A stretch of 64,000 bases of DNA from Lachnospiraceae bacterium (GCA_017394885.1 JAFPWO010000002.1:1-64000); one strand, 5' to 3'; counted from the stretch's first letter, positions 24,362 through 37,202 are shown. Notes: a model not told the origin generated them from the letters alone. Translations and numbers: made by a program.

Positions 24362-25510
24362 ATGAAGAAAATCAGTATACTCGGATCCACCGGTTCCATC
24401 GGCTGCCAGACCCTCGACGTAATAAGCCGGCGCGGCGGCTATACCGTTACGGCGCTGGCTGCCGGACGGAGCGTACGCCTTGCGGAAGAGCAGGCGCGGG
24501 CGTTTAAGCCGGCGCTATTCTGCCTCTATGATGAGGCGGCGGCCGCGGATCTGAAAGTCCGGATTTCGGATCTTCCCACCCGCGTTGTAAGCGGGAAAGA
24601 AGGCCTGCTCGAAGCGGCGGCCGGCGTGCCGGCCGATATGGTCTCGGTCTCTATTTTAGGGATGATCGGGCTTGAGCCCACGATCGCCGCCATCAGGGCC
24701 GGGCGGGATCTGGCGATCGCCAATAAAGAAACCCTGGTCACGGCCGGGCATCTGATCATGCCGCTGGCGAAGGAGTGCGGCATCCGCCTGCTGCCCGTAG
24801 ACAGCGAACACGGGGCCATTTTCCAGTGTCTGGAAGGGGAAGACCGTGCGCGCGTCACGAAGCTTTTTCTTACCGCATCCGGCGGGCCTTTCCGCGGAAA
24901 GACCCGGGAGGAACTGAAGGAGATCCGCCCCGCGGACGCACTGAAGCACCCCAACTGGAGCATGGGCGCGAAGATCACCATTGATTCCTCCACATTAGTC
25001 AATAAAGGGCTGGAGGTCATGGAAGCGCACTGGCTCTATAATATGCCCTACGATCAGATCCGGGTCGTGGTGCACCCGCAGAGCATCGTCCATTCCATGG
25101 TGGAGTTTTCCGACGGGTCCGTCAAGGCGCAGCTGGCCGTCCCGGATATGGAGCTGCCGATCGCGTACGCGCTGTATTATCCGGAGCGGACGGAAGCCCT
25201 CTGCGACCGCCTTGATTTCTGGGAACTGCCGGATCTGCACTTTGAAAAGCCGGATTTTGAGAACTTTCCGGGGCTCTCCCTCGCCTATGAAGCGGGCCGC
25301 GCCGGCGGAACCATGCCAACAGTGTATAATGCGGCAAACGAATGGGCCGTGCAGCACTTCCTCGCCGGAACGCTCTCCTATCCGGGTATCATCGAAGTCA
25401 TTGAAAAAGCCATGCGGGCACACACCCCTGCGCCGGATCCTTCTCTGGAAGAAGTGCTCGCCGCCGAGCAGTGGGTGAAGAACTTCCTTGCACCGGCAGG
25501 GCTTTCATGA
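24362..25510 (+). CDS. dxr: 1-deoxy-D-xylulose 5-phosphate reductoisomerase
   Basis: Second enzyme of the MEP isoprenoid pathway, converting DXP to 2-C-methyl-D-erythritol 4-phosphate with NADPH. 382 residues, full length. The N-terminal cofactor motif GSTGSIG, ANKETLVTAG, the metal/substrate region PVDSEHGAIFQCL, the flexible loop segment HPNWSMGAKITIDSSTLVNKGLE (read from 24950) and the C-terminal TVYNAANE motif are all present. It has its own promoter and an AAAAGGAG site. It is usually followed by rseP or other lipid genes; here a lipoprotein gene follows after 79 bp. Confidence 0.96.
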   Translation: MKKISILGSTGSIGCQTLDVISRRGGYTVTALAAGRSVRLAEEQARAFKPALFCLYDEAAAADLKVRISDLPTRVVSGKEGLLEAAAGVPADMVSVSILGMIGLEPTIAAIRAGRDLAIANKETLVTAGHLIMPLAKECGIRLLPVDSEHGAIFQCLEGEDRARVTKLFLTASGGPFRGKTREELKEIRPADALKHPNWSMGAKITIDSSTLVNKGLEVMEAHWLYNMPYDQIRVVVHPQSIVHSMVEFSDGSVKAQLAVPDMELPIAYALYYPERTEALCDRLDFWELPDLHFEKPDFENFPGLSLAYEAGRAGGTMPTVYNAANEWAVQHFLAGTLSYPGIIEVIEKAMRAHTPAPDPSLEEVLAAEQWVKNFLAPAGLS

Positions 25511-25589
25511 TACACTGACAGAAGCATCAGACAACGGAATTCAACCGCCCTTCCGGGGCTGTTTTCAATCCAAACTGTTGGAGGTTCAT

Positions 25590-27548
25590 ATGAAGAAGCG
25601 TGTATTCTATCCTTTTCTGCTGGCCGTTTTCTGCCTGTTTGTGATGACAGGCTGCACCAAGACCTTAAAGCTCGCCGACTACGTCGATTACAAGCTGAAA
25701 GGCTATGACGGCTACGGGGTCCTGACCGACAAATACGACACCCGCGCGCTGGCCGAAGCCATCGCCAAGGCGGCCGGCTACAGCGAGAAAAAGAGCAATT
25801 ACGAAGACAAGCTGGACATCATCAAGGAAGATATCGCGGACAAGCTGGAGGTAGAATGGTCGCAGACCGACCATATCTCCCGGGGCGATACCCTCACCTG
25901 CAGCTGGGAGATCTCTTCCGAAGCGTTCAAGAATTATAAGGTGAAGCTGGATACCAGCTCGTTTAAAGTTACCGTAGCGGAAGACGCCCTGAAGGCGCTG
26001 AAGGATCTGAAGGCCACGGACGTTTTAAAGATCACGCCCGAAGGCTACAGCGGCGCCGGCCGGCTCTACTTTTCTCTCGCCGACGAAAAGTTCAAGGATA
26101 TTCTTTACAGCTATGAAGATGACCTGAACGGCTATCTTGCCAACGGGGACGAATTCACCATCGAGCTTTCCGACCGGACGGGCGGCGACCTGAAGGAAGT
26201 CCTCGGGCTGGCCGGCTACAAGCTGGACGGCACCACCGTGAAATATACGGTGGAGGGACTGGAAGAGCCGACAAAGATCGATCCGTTCGAATCTGTCACC
26301 GTAAGCTTTGAAGGCTACTCCGGCGGCGGCACCCCGAAATATGAACTGGATTCTTCCGCCAGCGGCGCGTTTTATTATCTCGATTTCAACTTTGAGCCGG
26401 AAGAAAAGCTCTCCAACGGCGATACCGTGACACTCCACGCCAAATCCGAATGGTGGGAAGAGGAGGACGCTCACGATATTCTGAAATACTACGGCATCGT
26501 TTTCACGAATTTCGACAAGACCTACACCGTAGCAGGGCTGGAGGAGCCCGAGAAGGTCGATCCGTTTGACTTCATCACCCTCAATTACCAGGGCGTTTCC
26601 GGCTATGCCACGCTCTCCTGTGAGAAAGACAGCACCAAAGACTTCCTGGAAAATCTGGACGTCAGCCTCGACAAGAAAGAGAGCATCGCCAACGGAGACG
26701 TGATCACGCTGACGCTGACGCACTGGTGGTATGAAGACGTCGTCGCCTACTGCCTGAAGGAATACGGCGTGCTGCTGACACAGACAGAAAAGACCATTAC
26801 CGTCGATTCCCTGCCGGATGCTGCCGAGCTCGATCCCTTCGAATATGTCACCGTGACCTTCAGCGGCATCTCGGGCGACGCGAAGGCGGAATACGCGATC
26901 GACACGGAAAGCGAATATGCCGAAATGCTGGACGATATCTACTTCACCTTCAGCGACAGCCGCAATCTGACCGTCGGCCAGGAGATCACGCTGACAGCCT
27001 CCCGCTACTGGGGCGGCGATCTTGTCGAATACTGCATGAAGAACTATGGCGTGCAGCTGACAGCGACCGAGCACACCTATAAGGTCGAAGCGCTGGATGA
27101 ATATCTTTCCACCATGGAAGGCTTCCCGGAAGAGACGCTGAAGGCGATGAATAAAGAAGCCGAGGACGCTTATGCGGCTTACGCTGCCGGCCAGTGGACA
27201 AAACCGGACACCTATAAAGGCATCAAATATGTGGGCTACTATCTCCTCAACCGAAAAGAGTATTCTTCCTGGAACACGAACAGCTACCTGTACCTGATCT
27301 ACCGCGTTTCCGTAAAGACGGAGAAGGACGGCGCCTTTGAGTACTACTATTACCACCGCTATGACGATATTCTGGTCAAAGCGGACGGGACCATCGACGT
27401 GGATCCTTTAACCTACCGGTATCAGAACAGCACCCTGTATAAATCCGGGCTGTATTACCGCGGCTACGCGACGATGGAAGACTTCATCAAGAACTGCGTC
27501 ACATCCTATGTGGACAATTATACCTACACAACCGATATCAGCGAATGA
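25590..27548 (+). CDS. Repeat-containing lipoprotein of unknown function
   Basis: A 652-residue secreted lipoprotein: signal peptide with lipobox VMTGC (Cys about 20), then a central part with four tandem domains of about 95 residues. Each unit has the pattern PF(E/D)xVTxxFxGxSGxGxxxY, an NGDxxTL segment near its middle and a Y(G)VxLTxTExTYxVxxL end, joined by the linker LEEPxKxDPF. The C-terminal 150 residues are Tyr-rich and distinct (YKGIKYVGYYLLNRKEY). The domains look like beta-sandwich repeats, but I do not recognise a named family. ATG 25590 follows TTGGAGGTTCAT and starts the signal peptide. The membrane protein at 27571 follows after 22 bp and is probably co-expressed. Confidence 0.85.
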   Translation: MKKRVFYPFLLAVFCLFVMTGCTKTLKLADYVDYKLKGYDGYGVLTDKYDTRALAEAIAKAAGYSEKKSNYEDKLDIIKEDIADKLEVEWSQTDHISRGDTLTCSWEISSEAFKNYKVKLDTSSFKVTVAEDALKALKDLKATDVLKITPEGYSGAGRLYFSLADEKFKDILYSYEDDLNGYLANGDEFTIELSDRTGGDLKEVLGLAGYKLDGTTVKYTVEGLEEPTKIDPFESVTVSFEGYSGGGTPKYELDSSASGAFYYLDFNFEPEEKLSNGDTVTLHAKSEWWEEEDAHDILKYYGIVFTNFDKTYTVAGLEEPEKVDPFDFITLNYQGVSGYATLSCEKDSTKDFLENLDVSLDKKESIANGDVITLTLTHWWYEDVVAYCLKEYGVLLTQTEKTITVDSLPDAAELDPFEYVTVTFSGISGDAKAEYAIDTESEYAEMLDDIYFTFSDSRNLTVGQEITLTASRYWGGDLVEYCMKNYGVQLTATEHTYKVEALDEYLSTMEGFPEETLKAMNKEAEDAYAAYAAGQWTKPDTYKGIKYVGYYLLNRKEYSSWNTNSYLYLIYRVSVKTEKDGAFEYYYYHRYDDILVKADGTIDVDPLTYRYQNSTLYKSGLYYRGYATMEDFIKNCVTSYVDNYTYTTDISE

Positions 27549-27570
27549 TCATTGAAAGTGGGAAGAAGTG

Positions 27571-28476
27571 ATGTCGCCGGTCAGCTCATCCCCAAAAAAG
27601 AAAAAACCTTCGGCCAGCATTCTAAGTGTATGGGCTGTCGCATATCCGATGGCTTTTGCTGCGCCTTTCGTCGTGGAGATCGCGTTGCTGATCCTGAGAA
27701 AGACCGGACCGTGGTGGATCCCGATGATACTGGGATATATCGTTCTGCTGCAGATCCCAACCGCCTGGTGGATCACCCGCCGGGATAAGGTCCGCTATCA
27801 TGCTCAGGTCGGCGATGAGGTCTATTATCAGGTCTATCCGGAGGATTTGAAAAGGGCTCTCCGGAAAGCCAGAAAAAAAAGGGGTTCAAAAGAGGTAAAC
27901 CAGACGATCACTTTTTACCGTGACCGTCTGGTTACGGCCGCCCAGCCATTTGATGAATTACAGGAGAAAAATCGCCGTCTGAGAGCTGCCCTGCTCTATG
28001 CGGGCGGGGGAGTTCTTTTTGTTCTGGGGCTGTTTCTGATCCGGTATGCACTGCCTATTCCGAAAGGATTTCTGTTCCCCGGCACATACCTCCCGGATTA
28101 TACTCCGATCTTCTTATTGGTCTGCGCCTTGTTTTCCCTGATCACCGCGGCTGCCCTCTTTATGCAGAAGCCGGCCTGGCGCATCAAGATGAGCGCTTCA
28201 ATCCTTTTCTTTTTAAGCTTCTGGTCGGTGATGATCTCGGTCTCCAAACGGTCCCATTACAGCGTGAAAGATCTGATCATCCTTACTATCTGCCTCCTTA
28301 TTTACGCGGCCGCGGCGTTCGGTCTTCCGGCGCTGGCCGGGGACATCCGCACGAAAGAACAGATCTGCCGCGATAACGAAGAATACCAGCTGGCACTCTA
28401 TGAGCTCGGACTGATCCCGGAGGACGAACTGGAATTCCGCCTTCTGAAAAGAGGCTCCTACTTTACCCCGGAATAA
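27571..28476 (+). CDS. Polytopic membrane protein of unknown function
   Basis: A 301-residue protein with two TM segments near the N-terminus (about 16-40 and 47-67), a cytoplasmic, basic segment of about 70 residues (rich in Lys/Arg, including RKARKKRGSKEV), and four further TM segments (about 136-160, 172-194, 200-222 and 230-252). The C-terminal tail is acidic. No family is recognised. ATG 27571 is preferred to GTG 27568 on spacing from GGAAG. It is directly downstream of the repeat lipoprotein and ahead of a bidirectional terminator, which suggests a two-gene unit with that protein. Confidence 0.75.
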   Translation: MSPVSSSPKKKKPSASILSVWAVAYPMAFAAPFVVEIALLILRKTGPWWIPMILGYIVLLQIPTAWWITRRDKVRYHAQVGDEVYYQVYPEDLKRALRKARKKRGSKEVNQTITFYRDRLVTAAQPFDELQEKNRRLRAALLYAGGGVLFVLGLFLIRYALPIPKGFLFPGTYLPDYTPIFLLVCALFSLITAAALFMQKPAWRIKMSASILFFLSFWSVMISVSKRSHYSVKDLIILTICLLIYAAAAFGLPALAGDIRTKEQICRDNEEYQLALYELGLIPEDELEFRLLKRGSYFTPE

Positions 28477-28480
28477 GAAA

Positions 28481-28504
28481 AACGCCGCGGCTGCGGCGTT
28501 TTCC
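28481..28504. terminator. Bidirectional terminator
   Basis: AACGCCGC (28481-28488) and GCGGCGTT (28493-28500) form an 8-bp stem with a GGCT loop. T-rich tracts follow on the plus strand and an A-run (T on the minus strand) precedes it, so it can stop both the membrane protein transcript and the converging ATPase operon. Confidence 0.88.
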
Positions 28505-28539
28505 TTTTGCTTTTGATCCCGTATCCGTGGCGCAGCGGC

Positions 28540-29205
28540 TTACAGCCCCTGCGCTTTTGCTTTTTCGATAGCCTCCGCGACCATCATATCCTGGATCTTC
28601 ATCAGACGGATCTGCGTGCTCCGTTCGTTCTCATCCAGTTTCATGGAAATATACTTGATCTTGGCCTGCGCGTCCGGGATGATGACGTGCTCCAGCGCAT
28701 TCACGCGCCGGCGGGTCTTTTCGATCTCCGCGGCCATGAGGCGGCAGGATTTTTCCACCTCCGCCAGCCGCAGAAGATCCGGCAGCAGCTCATTCAAATA
28801 GGAGACCGCGTCGTCCAGCTCGCTGGAGGTAAAGGCGTAGCCGTAGCTGAAGATATCGCCCTGCCCGGCGCTGCGCGTCTTCTTTTCCAGAACGGGGATC
28901 TCCACGCTCATGACGTTCCGCGTGGATACTTCCACATAGGTCACCTGCTTCGGCGCGAGCAGCGCGGTATTTAAAATCTGATCCGAAGAGGCTGCCCGGG
29001 CCAGCACGAACGCACCGTTGGCCTTTTTCAGTCTTTCCTCCACGGATTCCCGCAGCACTTTGTTCTCGCGCACCAGATCCAGGAACTGGCGCATCAGTTC
29101 ATCCCGCTTGTCCTTTAAGAGCTTATGGCCGCGCGTGGCCGTGGTGAGGCGGCGCTTCTGCTTGCTCAGCTCCATGCGGGTAGGAATGATTTGTGAAGAA
29201 GCCAT
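28540..29205 (-). CDS. ntpD: V/A-type ATP synthase subunit D
   Basis: Central-stalk rotor subunit of 221 residues. The family start IPTRMELSKQKRRLTTATRGHKLLKDKRDEL is present, with long N- and C-terminal coiled coils separated by a variable hairpin; the C-terminal coil includes RRVNALEHVIIPD. It transmits rotation from the K ring to the catalytic A3B3 head. It is the last gene of the operon, 3 bp after subunit B, and is followed by the bidirectional terminator. Confidence 0.95.
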   Translation of the reverse strand: MASSQIIPTRMELSKQKRRLTTATRGHKLLKDKRDELMRQFLDLVRENKVLRESVEERLKKANGAFVLARAASSDQILNTALLAPKQVTYVEVSTRNVMSVEIPVLEKKTRSAGQGDIFSYGYAFTSSELDDAVSYLNELLPDLLRLAEVEKSCRLMAAEIEKTRRRVNALEHVIIPDAQAKIKYISMKLDENERSTQIRLMKIQDMMVAEAIEKAKAQGL

Positions 29206-29208
29206 AGC

Positions 29209-30579
29209 TTACTCCTCGTAGTACATATCCAGATATTTCTCGTCGATCCGCTTCAGCTCGGTCCGCGGCAGCATTCTGAGCAGCTTCCAGCCGATCTCCA
29301 TGGTCTCCTCAATATTGCGGTTCGCGGTATAACCCTGCGACACATACTCGCTTTCAAAGGCATCCGCAAAGGCCGCATATTTCTTATCCAGGGCCGTTAA
29401 GGCCGCTTCGCCCAGAACCACCATCAGTTCCTTGGCTTCCTTGCCACGGGCATAGGCGGCGAAGAGCTGGTTCATCACATTGGCGTGGTCGGCGCGGGTC
29501 TTGCCCTCGCCGATTCCCTTATCCTTCAGACGGGACAGGCTCGGCAGCACGTCGATGGGCGGCGCCACATTCTTGCGGTAGAGATCACGGCTTAAGATGA
29601 TCTGCCCCTCGGTGATATAGCCGGTCAGGTCGGGGATGGGATGCGTCTTGTCGTCCTCCGGCATGGACAGGATCGGAATCATCGTGATGGAGCCGGTCCT
29701 GCCTTTCTGGCGGCCGGCGCGCTCGTACATCTGCGCCAGGTCCGTATACATGTAGCCGGGGTAGCCGCGGCGGCCCGGGACTTCTTTCCGGGCGGCCGAG
29801 ATCTCACGCAGGGCGTCCGCGTAGTTGGTGATGTCGGTCAGGATGACCAGTACGTGCATGTTCTTTTCGAAGGCCAGGAATTCGGCCGCCGTCAGTGCCA
29901 TACGCGGGGTCGCGATACGCTCGACAGCCGGGTCGTTGGCCAGGTTGACGAACAGCACGGTCCGCTCGATAGCCCCGGATTCCCGGAAGCTTTCCACGAA
30001 GAAGTTCGCTTCTTCAAAGGTGATGCCCATGGCGGCGAAGACAACCGCGAAGGGCTCGCTGGTGCCGCGCACCTTCGCCTGCCGGGCGATCTGCGCCGCA
30101 AGATTCGCGTGCGGAAGGCCCGAGGCCGAGAAGATCGGGAGCTTCTGTCCGCGGACCAGCGTGTTCAGGCCGTCGATGGCTGAAACGCCGGTCTGGATGA
30201 ATTCCTGCGGATAGGCGCGCGCGGCGGGGTTCATCGGCAGGCCGTTGATATCCTTGCGGGCTTCCGGCAGGATCTCCGGACCGCCGTCCATGGGACGGCC
30301 CAGCCCGTCAAATACGCGGCCGAGCATATCTTCCGATACGCCGAGCTCCATGCTGCGTCCCAGGAACCGGACCCGGCTGTTGGACAGGTTGATACCGGTC
30401 GAGCTTTCGAAAAGCTGCACCAGTGCGTTCGATCCGTTGATCTCCAGCACCTTGCAGCGGCGGCGTTCCCCGTTCGCCAGCTCGATCTCGCCCAGTTCAT
30501 CGTAAGTTACATTTTCCACGCCGGTGACCAGCATCAGCGGGCCGGCGACTTCCTGTATGGTACGATATTCCTTCGGCAT
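29209..30579 (-). CDS. ntpB: V/A-type ATP synthase subunit B
   Basis: Non-catalytic nucleotide-binding-fold subunit of the head, 456 residues. It starts [17 protein letters not shown] and contains the family stretch [17 protein letters not shown] in place of a functional P-loop, [16 protein letters not shown] and [18 protein letters not shown] sequence (here [20 protein letters not shown]). The gene lies directly next to subunit A (stop and start abut) and 3 bp before subunit D. Confidence 0.96.
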   Translation of the reverse strand: MPKEYRTIQEVAGPLMLVTGVENVTYDELGEIELANGERRRCKVLEINGSNALVQLFESSTGINLSNSRVRFLGRSMELGVSEDMLGRVFDGLGRPMDGGPEILPEARKDINGLPMNPAARAYPQEFIQTGVSAIDGLNTLVRGQKLPIFSASGLPHANLAAQIARQAKVRGTSEPFAVVFAAMGITFEEANFFVESFRESGAIERTVLFVNLANDPAVERIATPRMALTAAEFLAFEKNMHVLVILTDITNYADALREISAARKEVPGRRGYPGYMYTDLAQMYERAGRQKGRTGSITMIPILSMPEDDKTHPIPDLTGYITEGQIILSRDLYRKNVAPPIDVLPSLSRLKDKGIGEGKTRADHANVMNQLFAAYARGKEAKELMVVLGEAALTALDKKYAAFADAFESEYVSQGYTANRNIEETMEIGWKLLRMLPRTELKRIDEKYLDMYYEE

Positions 30580-32349
30580 TTATTTGTCCTCCTTCGCCAG
30601 CAGCTCTTCCAGTTCCACCCGCAGCTGTCCGCGGACGGTCTCATAAGCCGGAAGCAGGTTGTTTTCCTCGGTGTATTTATAACGGCCGATATCCTCCCGC
30701 ACGTTCAGGGTGACCAATGCTTCGATATCCGCGCCGCGCTTTAAGGCTTCCGCGCATTCGTCATAGAAAGCCAGCACGAGCTTCATCAGGCGGTACTGCT
30801 TCTCCAGCGAGGAATAAGTGTCGATCTCATGGAAGGAGTTCTGATGCAGGAAGTCTTCCCGTACGGAGCGGGCCGCTTCGAGCTTCAGCCGTTCCGGGGC
30901 GGATAAGGCGTCCATACCGACAAGCTGCACGATCTCCTGCAGTTCGGCTTCCTCCTGCAGCAGGCGCATCATGCGGTTGCGGCATTCCATCCAGTCTTCA
31001 TGCACGTTTTCGTCGAACCAGGCCCCCATGTTTTCCAGATACAGCGAGTAGCTGGTCAGCCAGTTGATGGCCGGGAAGTGACGCTTGTAGGCCAGGGCGG
31101 AGTCCAGGCTCCAGAACACCTTGACGATACGCAGCGTCGCCTGCGAGACCGGTTCGGAAATATCGCCGCCGGGCGGGGATACCGCGCCGATGACCGACAG
31201 CGCGCCGATCCGGTCCTCCGAGCCCAGGGTCCGCACCATGCCCGCGCGTTCGTAGAACTGCGCCAGACGGCTGCCCAGGTACGCGGGATAGCCTTCTTCC
31301 CCGGGCATTTCCTGAAGACGCCCGCTCATTTCACGGAGCGCTTCGGCCCAGCGGGAGGTGGAGTCGGCCATCAGGGCGACCGAGTAGCCCATGTCGCGGA
31401 AGTATTCCGCGATCGTGATCCCCGTGTAGATGGAGGCTTCCCGCGCCGCCACCGGCATGTCGGAGGTGTTCGCGATCAGGACCGTGCGCTCCATCAGCGA
31501 CCGGCCGGTCTTCGGATCCTTCAGTTCGGGGAACTCATTCAGAACGTCCGTCATCTCATTGCCGCGTTCGCCGCAGCCGATATAGACCACGATATCCGCC
31601 GCGGCCCACTTGGCCAGCTGGTGCTGGATGACCGTCTTGCCCGAGCCGAACGGCCCCGGAACGGCGGCCACGCCGCCGCGGGCGATCGGGAACATGGTAT
31701 CGACCACGCGCTGCCCTGTGATCAGCGGCTGCTTCGGCGGGATCTTATCCTTATACGGACGGCCGCGCCGCACCGGCCACTTCTGCATCAGCGTGAGGCA
31801 TTCCACTTTATCAGCGGTCTTGATTTTCGCCACGACGTCCGTCACGGTGAAATCGCCTTCATTAATGACGGCGACCTGGCCGCGGATCCCGACCGGCACC
31901 ATGATCTTATGCAGGACGATCGGCGTCTCCTGCACCGTGCCGATGATATCGCCGGGTTCCACGATTTCCCCGATGGAGACCGTGGGCACGAAATGCCATT
32001 TGACGTCCCGCTTTAAGGACGGCACCTCCACGCCGCGCGCCAGGAAATTGGTTCCGGTGGCCTTTAGGATATCGTCCAGAGGACGCTGAATTCCGTCGTA
32101 AATGCTTTGGATCAGGCCGGGGCCCAGTTCCACGCTTAAGGGCATATCGGTCGATTCCACCGGTTCCCCGGGTCCCAGTCCCGAGGTTTCCTCGTAGACC
32201 TGGATCGAAGCCTCATCCCCGTGCATCTCAATGATCTCCCCGATCAGGCGCCGCTCGGAGACACGAACCACGTCGTACATGTTCGCATCCCGCATCCCGC
32301 CGGCCACCACCAGCGGGCCGGCCACCTTTTTAATGGTACCCTTGCTCAT
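30580..32349 (-). CDS. ntpA: V/A-type ATP synthase catalytic subunit A
   Basis: Catalytic ATPase subunit of 589 residues. The Walker A motif GPFGSGKT lies at residues 232-239; [16 protein letters not shown] holds the Walker B region, and the non-homologous insertion characteristic of A subunits (about residues 115-190, including [16 protein letters not shown]) is present. Start ATG follows AAAGGAAG. It forms the alternating A3B3 ring with subunit B, coupling ATP hydrolysis or synthesis to ion movement. Confidence 0.97.
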   Translation of the reverse strand: MSKGTIKKVAGPLVVAGGMRDANMYDVVRVSERRLIGEIIEMHGDEASIQVYEETSGLGPGEPVESTDMPLSVELGPGLIQSIYDGIQRPLDDILKATGTNFLARGVEVPSLKRDVKWHFVPTVSIGEIVEPGDIIGTVQETPIVLHKIMVPVGIRGQVAVINEGDFTVTDVVAKIKTADKVECLTLMQKWPVRRGRPYKDKIPPKQPLITGQRVVDTMFPIARGGVAAVPGPFGSGKTVIQHQLAKWAAADIVVYIGCGERGNEMTDVLNEFPELKDPKTGRSLMERTVLIANTSDMPVAAREASIYTGITIAEYFRDMGYSVALMADSTSRWAEALREMSGRLQEMPGEEGYPAYLGSRLAQFYERAGMVRTLGSEDRIGALSVIGAVSPPGGDISEPVSQATLRIVKVFWSLDSALAYKRHFPAINWLTSYSLYLENMGAWFDENVHEDWMECRNRMMRLLQEEAELQEIVQLVGMDALSAPERLKLEAARSVREDFLHQNSFHEIDTYSSLEKQYRLMKLVLAFYDECAEALKRGADIEALVTLNVREDIGRYKYTEENNLLPAYETVRGQLRVELEELLAKEDK

Positions 32350-32363
32350 AAGGTGCTTCCTTT

Positions 32364-32687
32364 CTATCTGTCCTCTTTAAAAATGATATCCGAACCGACC
32401 GCCCGTTCCACAGAGCGTTTGACCCGGGCGATGCCCTCTCCCGTATTCCCGGAGATGCCCGGGATCGGGATGATGGCCGGCGTCAGCTGTTCCTCATAGA
32501 CGTTTAATTCGTCCCGCAGCGCTGTGGCCAGTGCTTCCGTAAGATAGATCACGGCCACCTCCTGCTCCGCGAGACTTTTTATTTCCTTTAACGCAGCCTC
32601 CGGTGAATCGGCCGGACATACGGCAAGACCCAGGGCGGCAAATCCGTAAATGCTGTCATAATCTCCCACAACGGCCAGTTTATACAT
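32364..32687 (-). CDS. V/A-type ATP synthase subunit F
   Basis: Small central-stalk subunit of 107 residues with the Rossmann-like fold typical of subunit F: start [26 protein letters not shown], and [13 protein letters not shown] near the C-terminus. It binds subunit D in the rotor. The start overlaps the end of subunit C by 8 bp. Confidence 0.93.
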   Translation of the reverse strand: MYKLAVVGDYDSIYGFAALGLAVCPADSPEAALKEIKSLAEQEVAVIYLTEALATALRDELNVYEEQLTPAIIPIPGISGNTGEGIARVKRSVERAVGSDIIFKEDR

Positions 32688-33654
32688 ACATTTCCCTCAA
32701 TCTTTCCCGCATGACAGATTCCGGCAGATGATTCTGTTTCTCCGTCAGCAGCATCCGGACGCTCTTGATCTCATTCTGCCGCACGACCACGTACGCCACG
32801 AGCGGTCCGATCGTGAACACTTCCGATTTCTGCTCCCGCATGCGGGAAAGCAGCAGGTCCTCGCAGGAGCGTTCAAAGCTCACCATCGATTCCATCAGGG
32901 AATCGCTCAGGGAAGAATACTGTGTAAACCGCAGATAGTCCGCTACAGCTTCCCGGCCTTCCATCGCCGCCTGCGCCAGGGTGTGGATATTGAGCTCCCC
33001 GTCCGGCGCCAGCATGTTCAGGATCTCTTCCCGGTTCTTTCCGCCGGCCGCGGCCCGCAGCGCGATCATCACATTGGCCTGCGCGGCCGTCAGGGCGGCA
33101 TATTCCTGCAGCGCCGGATCTTTTGCTTCTTTCCCTTCCCGGATCAGTTCCGTGAGCGCCGCCTTGTCCAGCACGGCGTCGCAGAGCTGTCCGTCGCCGG
33201 TCTCGGCCAGCAGCTCCGCCGCTTCCCGGGCGGCGGCAGCCATCGCTTCGGGGAAGATCTCATAATCCTGTTCCCGGATGGCCCTGCGGATCTCTTCTGC
33301 CGCGATCCTTCCGCCGGACACATACAGCCGCTCGGGCGGCAGCTTGGTATTGGTATAGATCTGCTTGATCGCCGCCTTGATATTCTGGTAGTCCCGCGTC
33401 AGCTTCAGCAGGGAAAGGCTGTCGTCGTCCCGGAGGAGCTCATCGATCAGCTCCCAGGTCTTGGCCGATTCCGCGGCCAGCATCCGCTCCGCCTCCAGCG
33501 GCTCGTCCGGATTGCCCCAGCCCCAGTCAGCCAGCTGCGCCAGTGCGGAGCGGATATCCGGCAGCGCGATCAGCTGCTTGAGCTGCGCTCTTGTGAGGAG
33601 CGACCCTTCCTTGACGCGGATCCGGGCCACCTCGTAGATATAGTCCTTTGCCAT
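32680..33654 (-). CDS. ntpC: V/A-type ATP synthase subunit C (AC39 family)
   Basis: Funnel-shaped subunit of 324 residues linking the central stalk to the membrane K ring. Mostly helical, with the family N-terminus YIYEVARIRVKEGSLLTRAQLKQL and conserved LKLTRDYQNIKAAIK and YVVVRQNEIKSVRML near the end. It sits between subunits E and F with overlap on the F side, matching the classical order E-C-F-A-B-D. Confidence 0.92.
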   Translation of the reverse strand: MAKDYIYEVARIRVKEGSLLTRAQLKQLIALPDIRSALAQLADWGWGNPDEPLEAERMLAAESAKTWELIDELLRDDDSLSLLKLTRDYQNIKAAIKQIYTNTKLPPERLYVSGGRIAAEEIRRAIREQDYEIFPEAMAAAAREAAELLAETGDGQLCDAVLDKAALTELIREGKEAKDPALQEYAALTAAQANVMIALRAAAGGKNREEILNMLAPDGELNIHTLAQAAMEGREAVADYLRFTQYSSLSDSLMESMVSFERSCEDLLLSRMREQKSEVFTIGPLVAYVVVRQNEIKSVRMLLTEKQNHLPESVMRERLREMYV

Positions 33655-33664
33655 AGACGCCTCC

Positions 33665-34273
33665 CTACACGGAACCGTCTTCCGTAAACAGCACCGCCCG
33701 TATCCGGTCCTTCAAGGCATCTTCTTCCGACTCCAAGATCGCTTCCACCGAGCAGTTCTCCAGGCTTCCGCCGTAATTAAGCAGGAAGCCGCCGCCGATA
33801 TTCGCCGGCTGATCGGACAGCGTCAGGCTCACGCCTTTTTCTTCGGCGATCGCGGCGATCTTTTTCTCAAAATCAGCGGGACGGCGCGCCAGATCCTTCG
33901 CGTTCAGGCAGAGCTCTCCGGCGTGCAGGTCCTCCTGCTTTTCCAGAAGGCGAAGCAGGAAGGCAAAGTAGGCGTTATCATCCAGGCTCAGGAGGGCGTC
34001 CTGCGCCTGATCCAGCGCTTCCTGCACCAGAGCCCCTTTGGTCTGAAGGATGGCCTGCCGCTTTCTCATGGCCAGATTCGACTCCGTGCGGCCGGCCTGC
34101 TCCTGTATGTAGGCGTCCGCGGCTTTCTGCCCTTCCCGGCCGATCGACGCTGCTTCCTCCAGCGTTTTTTTCCGCAGCTCTTCTATCTTCTGATCCGCTT
34201 CCGCCAGGATCTCTTTGGCCTGTGCCTGCGCCTGTTCCGTGATGTGCCGGAGGATTTTTTCAGTTCCGGTCAT
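33665..34273 (-). CDS. ntpE: V/A-type ATP synthase subunit E
   Basis: Peripheral stalk subunit of 202 residues. The N-terminal half is a long coiled coil (rich in Ala, Glu, Lys, Gln; about residues 5-110) and the C-terminal half contains the globular domain with NIGGGFLLNYGGS and SVEAILESEEDALKDRIRAVLF, as in bacterial NtpE. It pairs with the small helical G/H subunit encoded at the operon start. Confidence 0.9.
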   Translation of the reverse strand: MTGTEKILRHITEQAQAQAKEILAEADQKIEELRKKTLEEAASIGREGQKAADAYIQEQAGRTESNLAMRKRQAILQTKGALVQEALDQAQDALLSLDDNAYFAFLLRLLEKQEDLHAGELCLNAKDLARRPADFEKKIAAIAEEKGVSLTLSDQPANIGGGFLLNYGGSLENCSVEAILESEEDALKDRIRAVLFTEDGSV

Positions 34274-34286
34274 ATCCGTCCCTCCT

Positions 34287-36786
<2,500 letters not shown>

Positions 36787-36798
36787 ACCTTGCCTCGC

Positions 36799-37107
36799 TT
36801 ATCCCAGATATTCCAGTACGGCGTGAACCGCCGCTTCCATCTTCGGAAGCGTGGTTTCCCGCAGTTTCGCGCTGAGTTCATCCCGCTCGGCCGCAGCTTC
36901 CTGCTCTGCCTTTTCCGCATTTGCAGCGGCCTGTGCACGGGCCTGACGCATGGCGGCTGCCGCATCCTGCCGGGCCTGTTCCAGCTGTGTCTTGGCCAGT
37001 TCCTGCGCAGCAGCCAGCCGCTTTGCCGCTTCATCCCGTGCGGAAAAAAGCTCCAGTTCCGCACCGGCCTCCTCTGCCAGCACTGCCTCGATTACAGGGT
37101 TTTCCAT
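36799..37107 (-). CDS. V/A-type ATP synthase subunit G/H-like (peripheral stalk)
   Basis: First gene of the ATPase operon; a 102-residue, Ala/Glu-rich helical protein almost entirely coiled coil (about residues 10-80, e.g. AAQELAKTQLEQARQDAAAA). Length, composition and position match the small peripheral-stalk subunit that pairs with subunit E (NtpF/AhaH-like). Sequence alone gives little because such coiled coils are poorly conserved. AGGGAGG precedes the ATG, and the promoter at 37173-37202 lies upstream. Confidence 0.8.
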   Translation of the reverse strand: MENPVIEAVLAEEAGAELELFSARDEAAKRLAAAQELAKTQLEQARQDAAAAMRQARAQAAANAEKAEQEAAAERDELSAKLRETTLPKMEAAVHAVLEYLG

Positions 37108-37172
37108 TCAAAACCTCCCTGACATTTCTGTCAACCTCTTAAGAAATACAAGCCAAATTTATTCTCGACTTT

Positions 37173-37202
37173 ATCATATCATAAAAGAGCTCCTGTTGGC
37201 AA
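37173..37202 (-). promoter_or_regulatory. Promoter of the V/A-type ATPase operon
   Basis: On the minus strand TTGCCA (37197-37202), 18-bp spacer and TATGAT (37173-37178), 66 bp before the first gene. The -10 region is part of a repeated TATGATATGATAAA tract, so an adjacent -10 is also possible. Confidence 0.55.
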
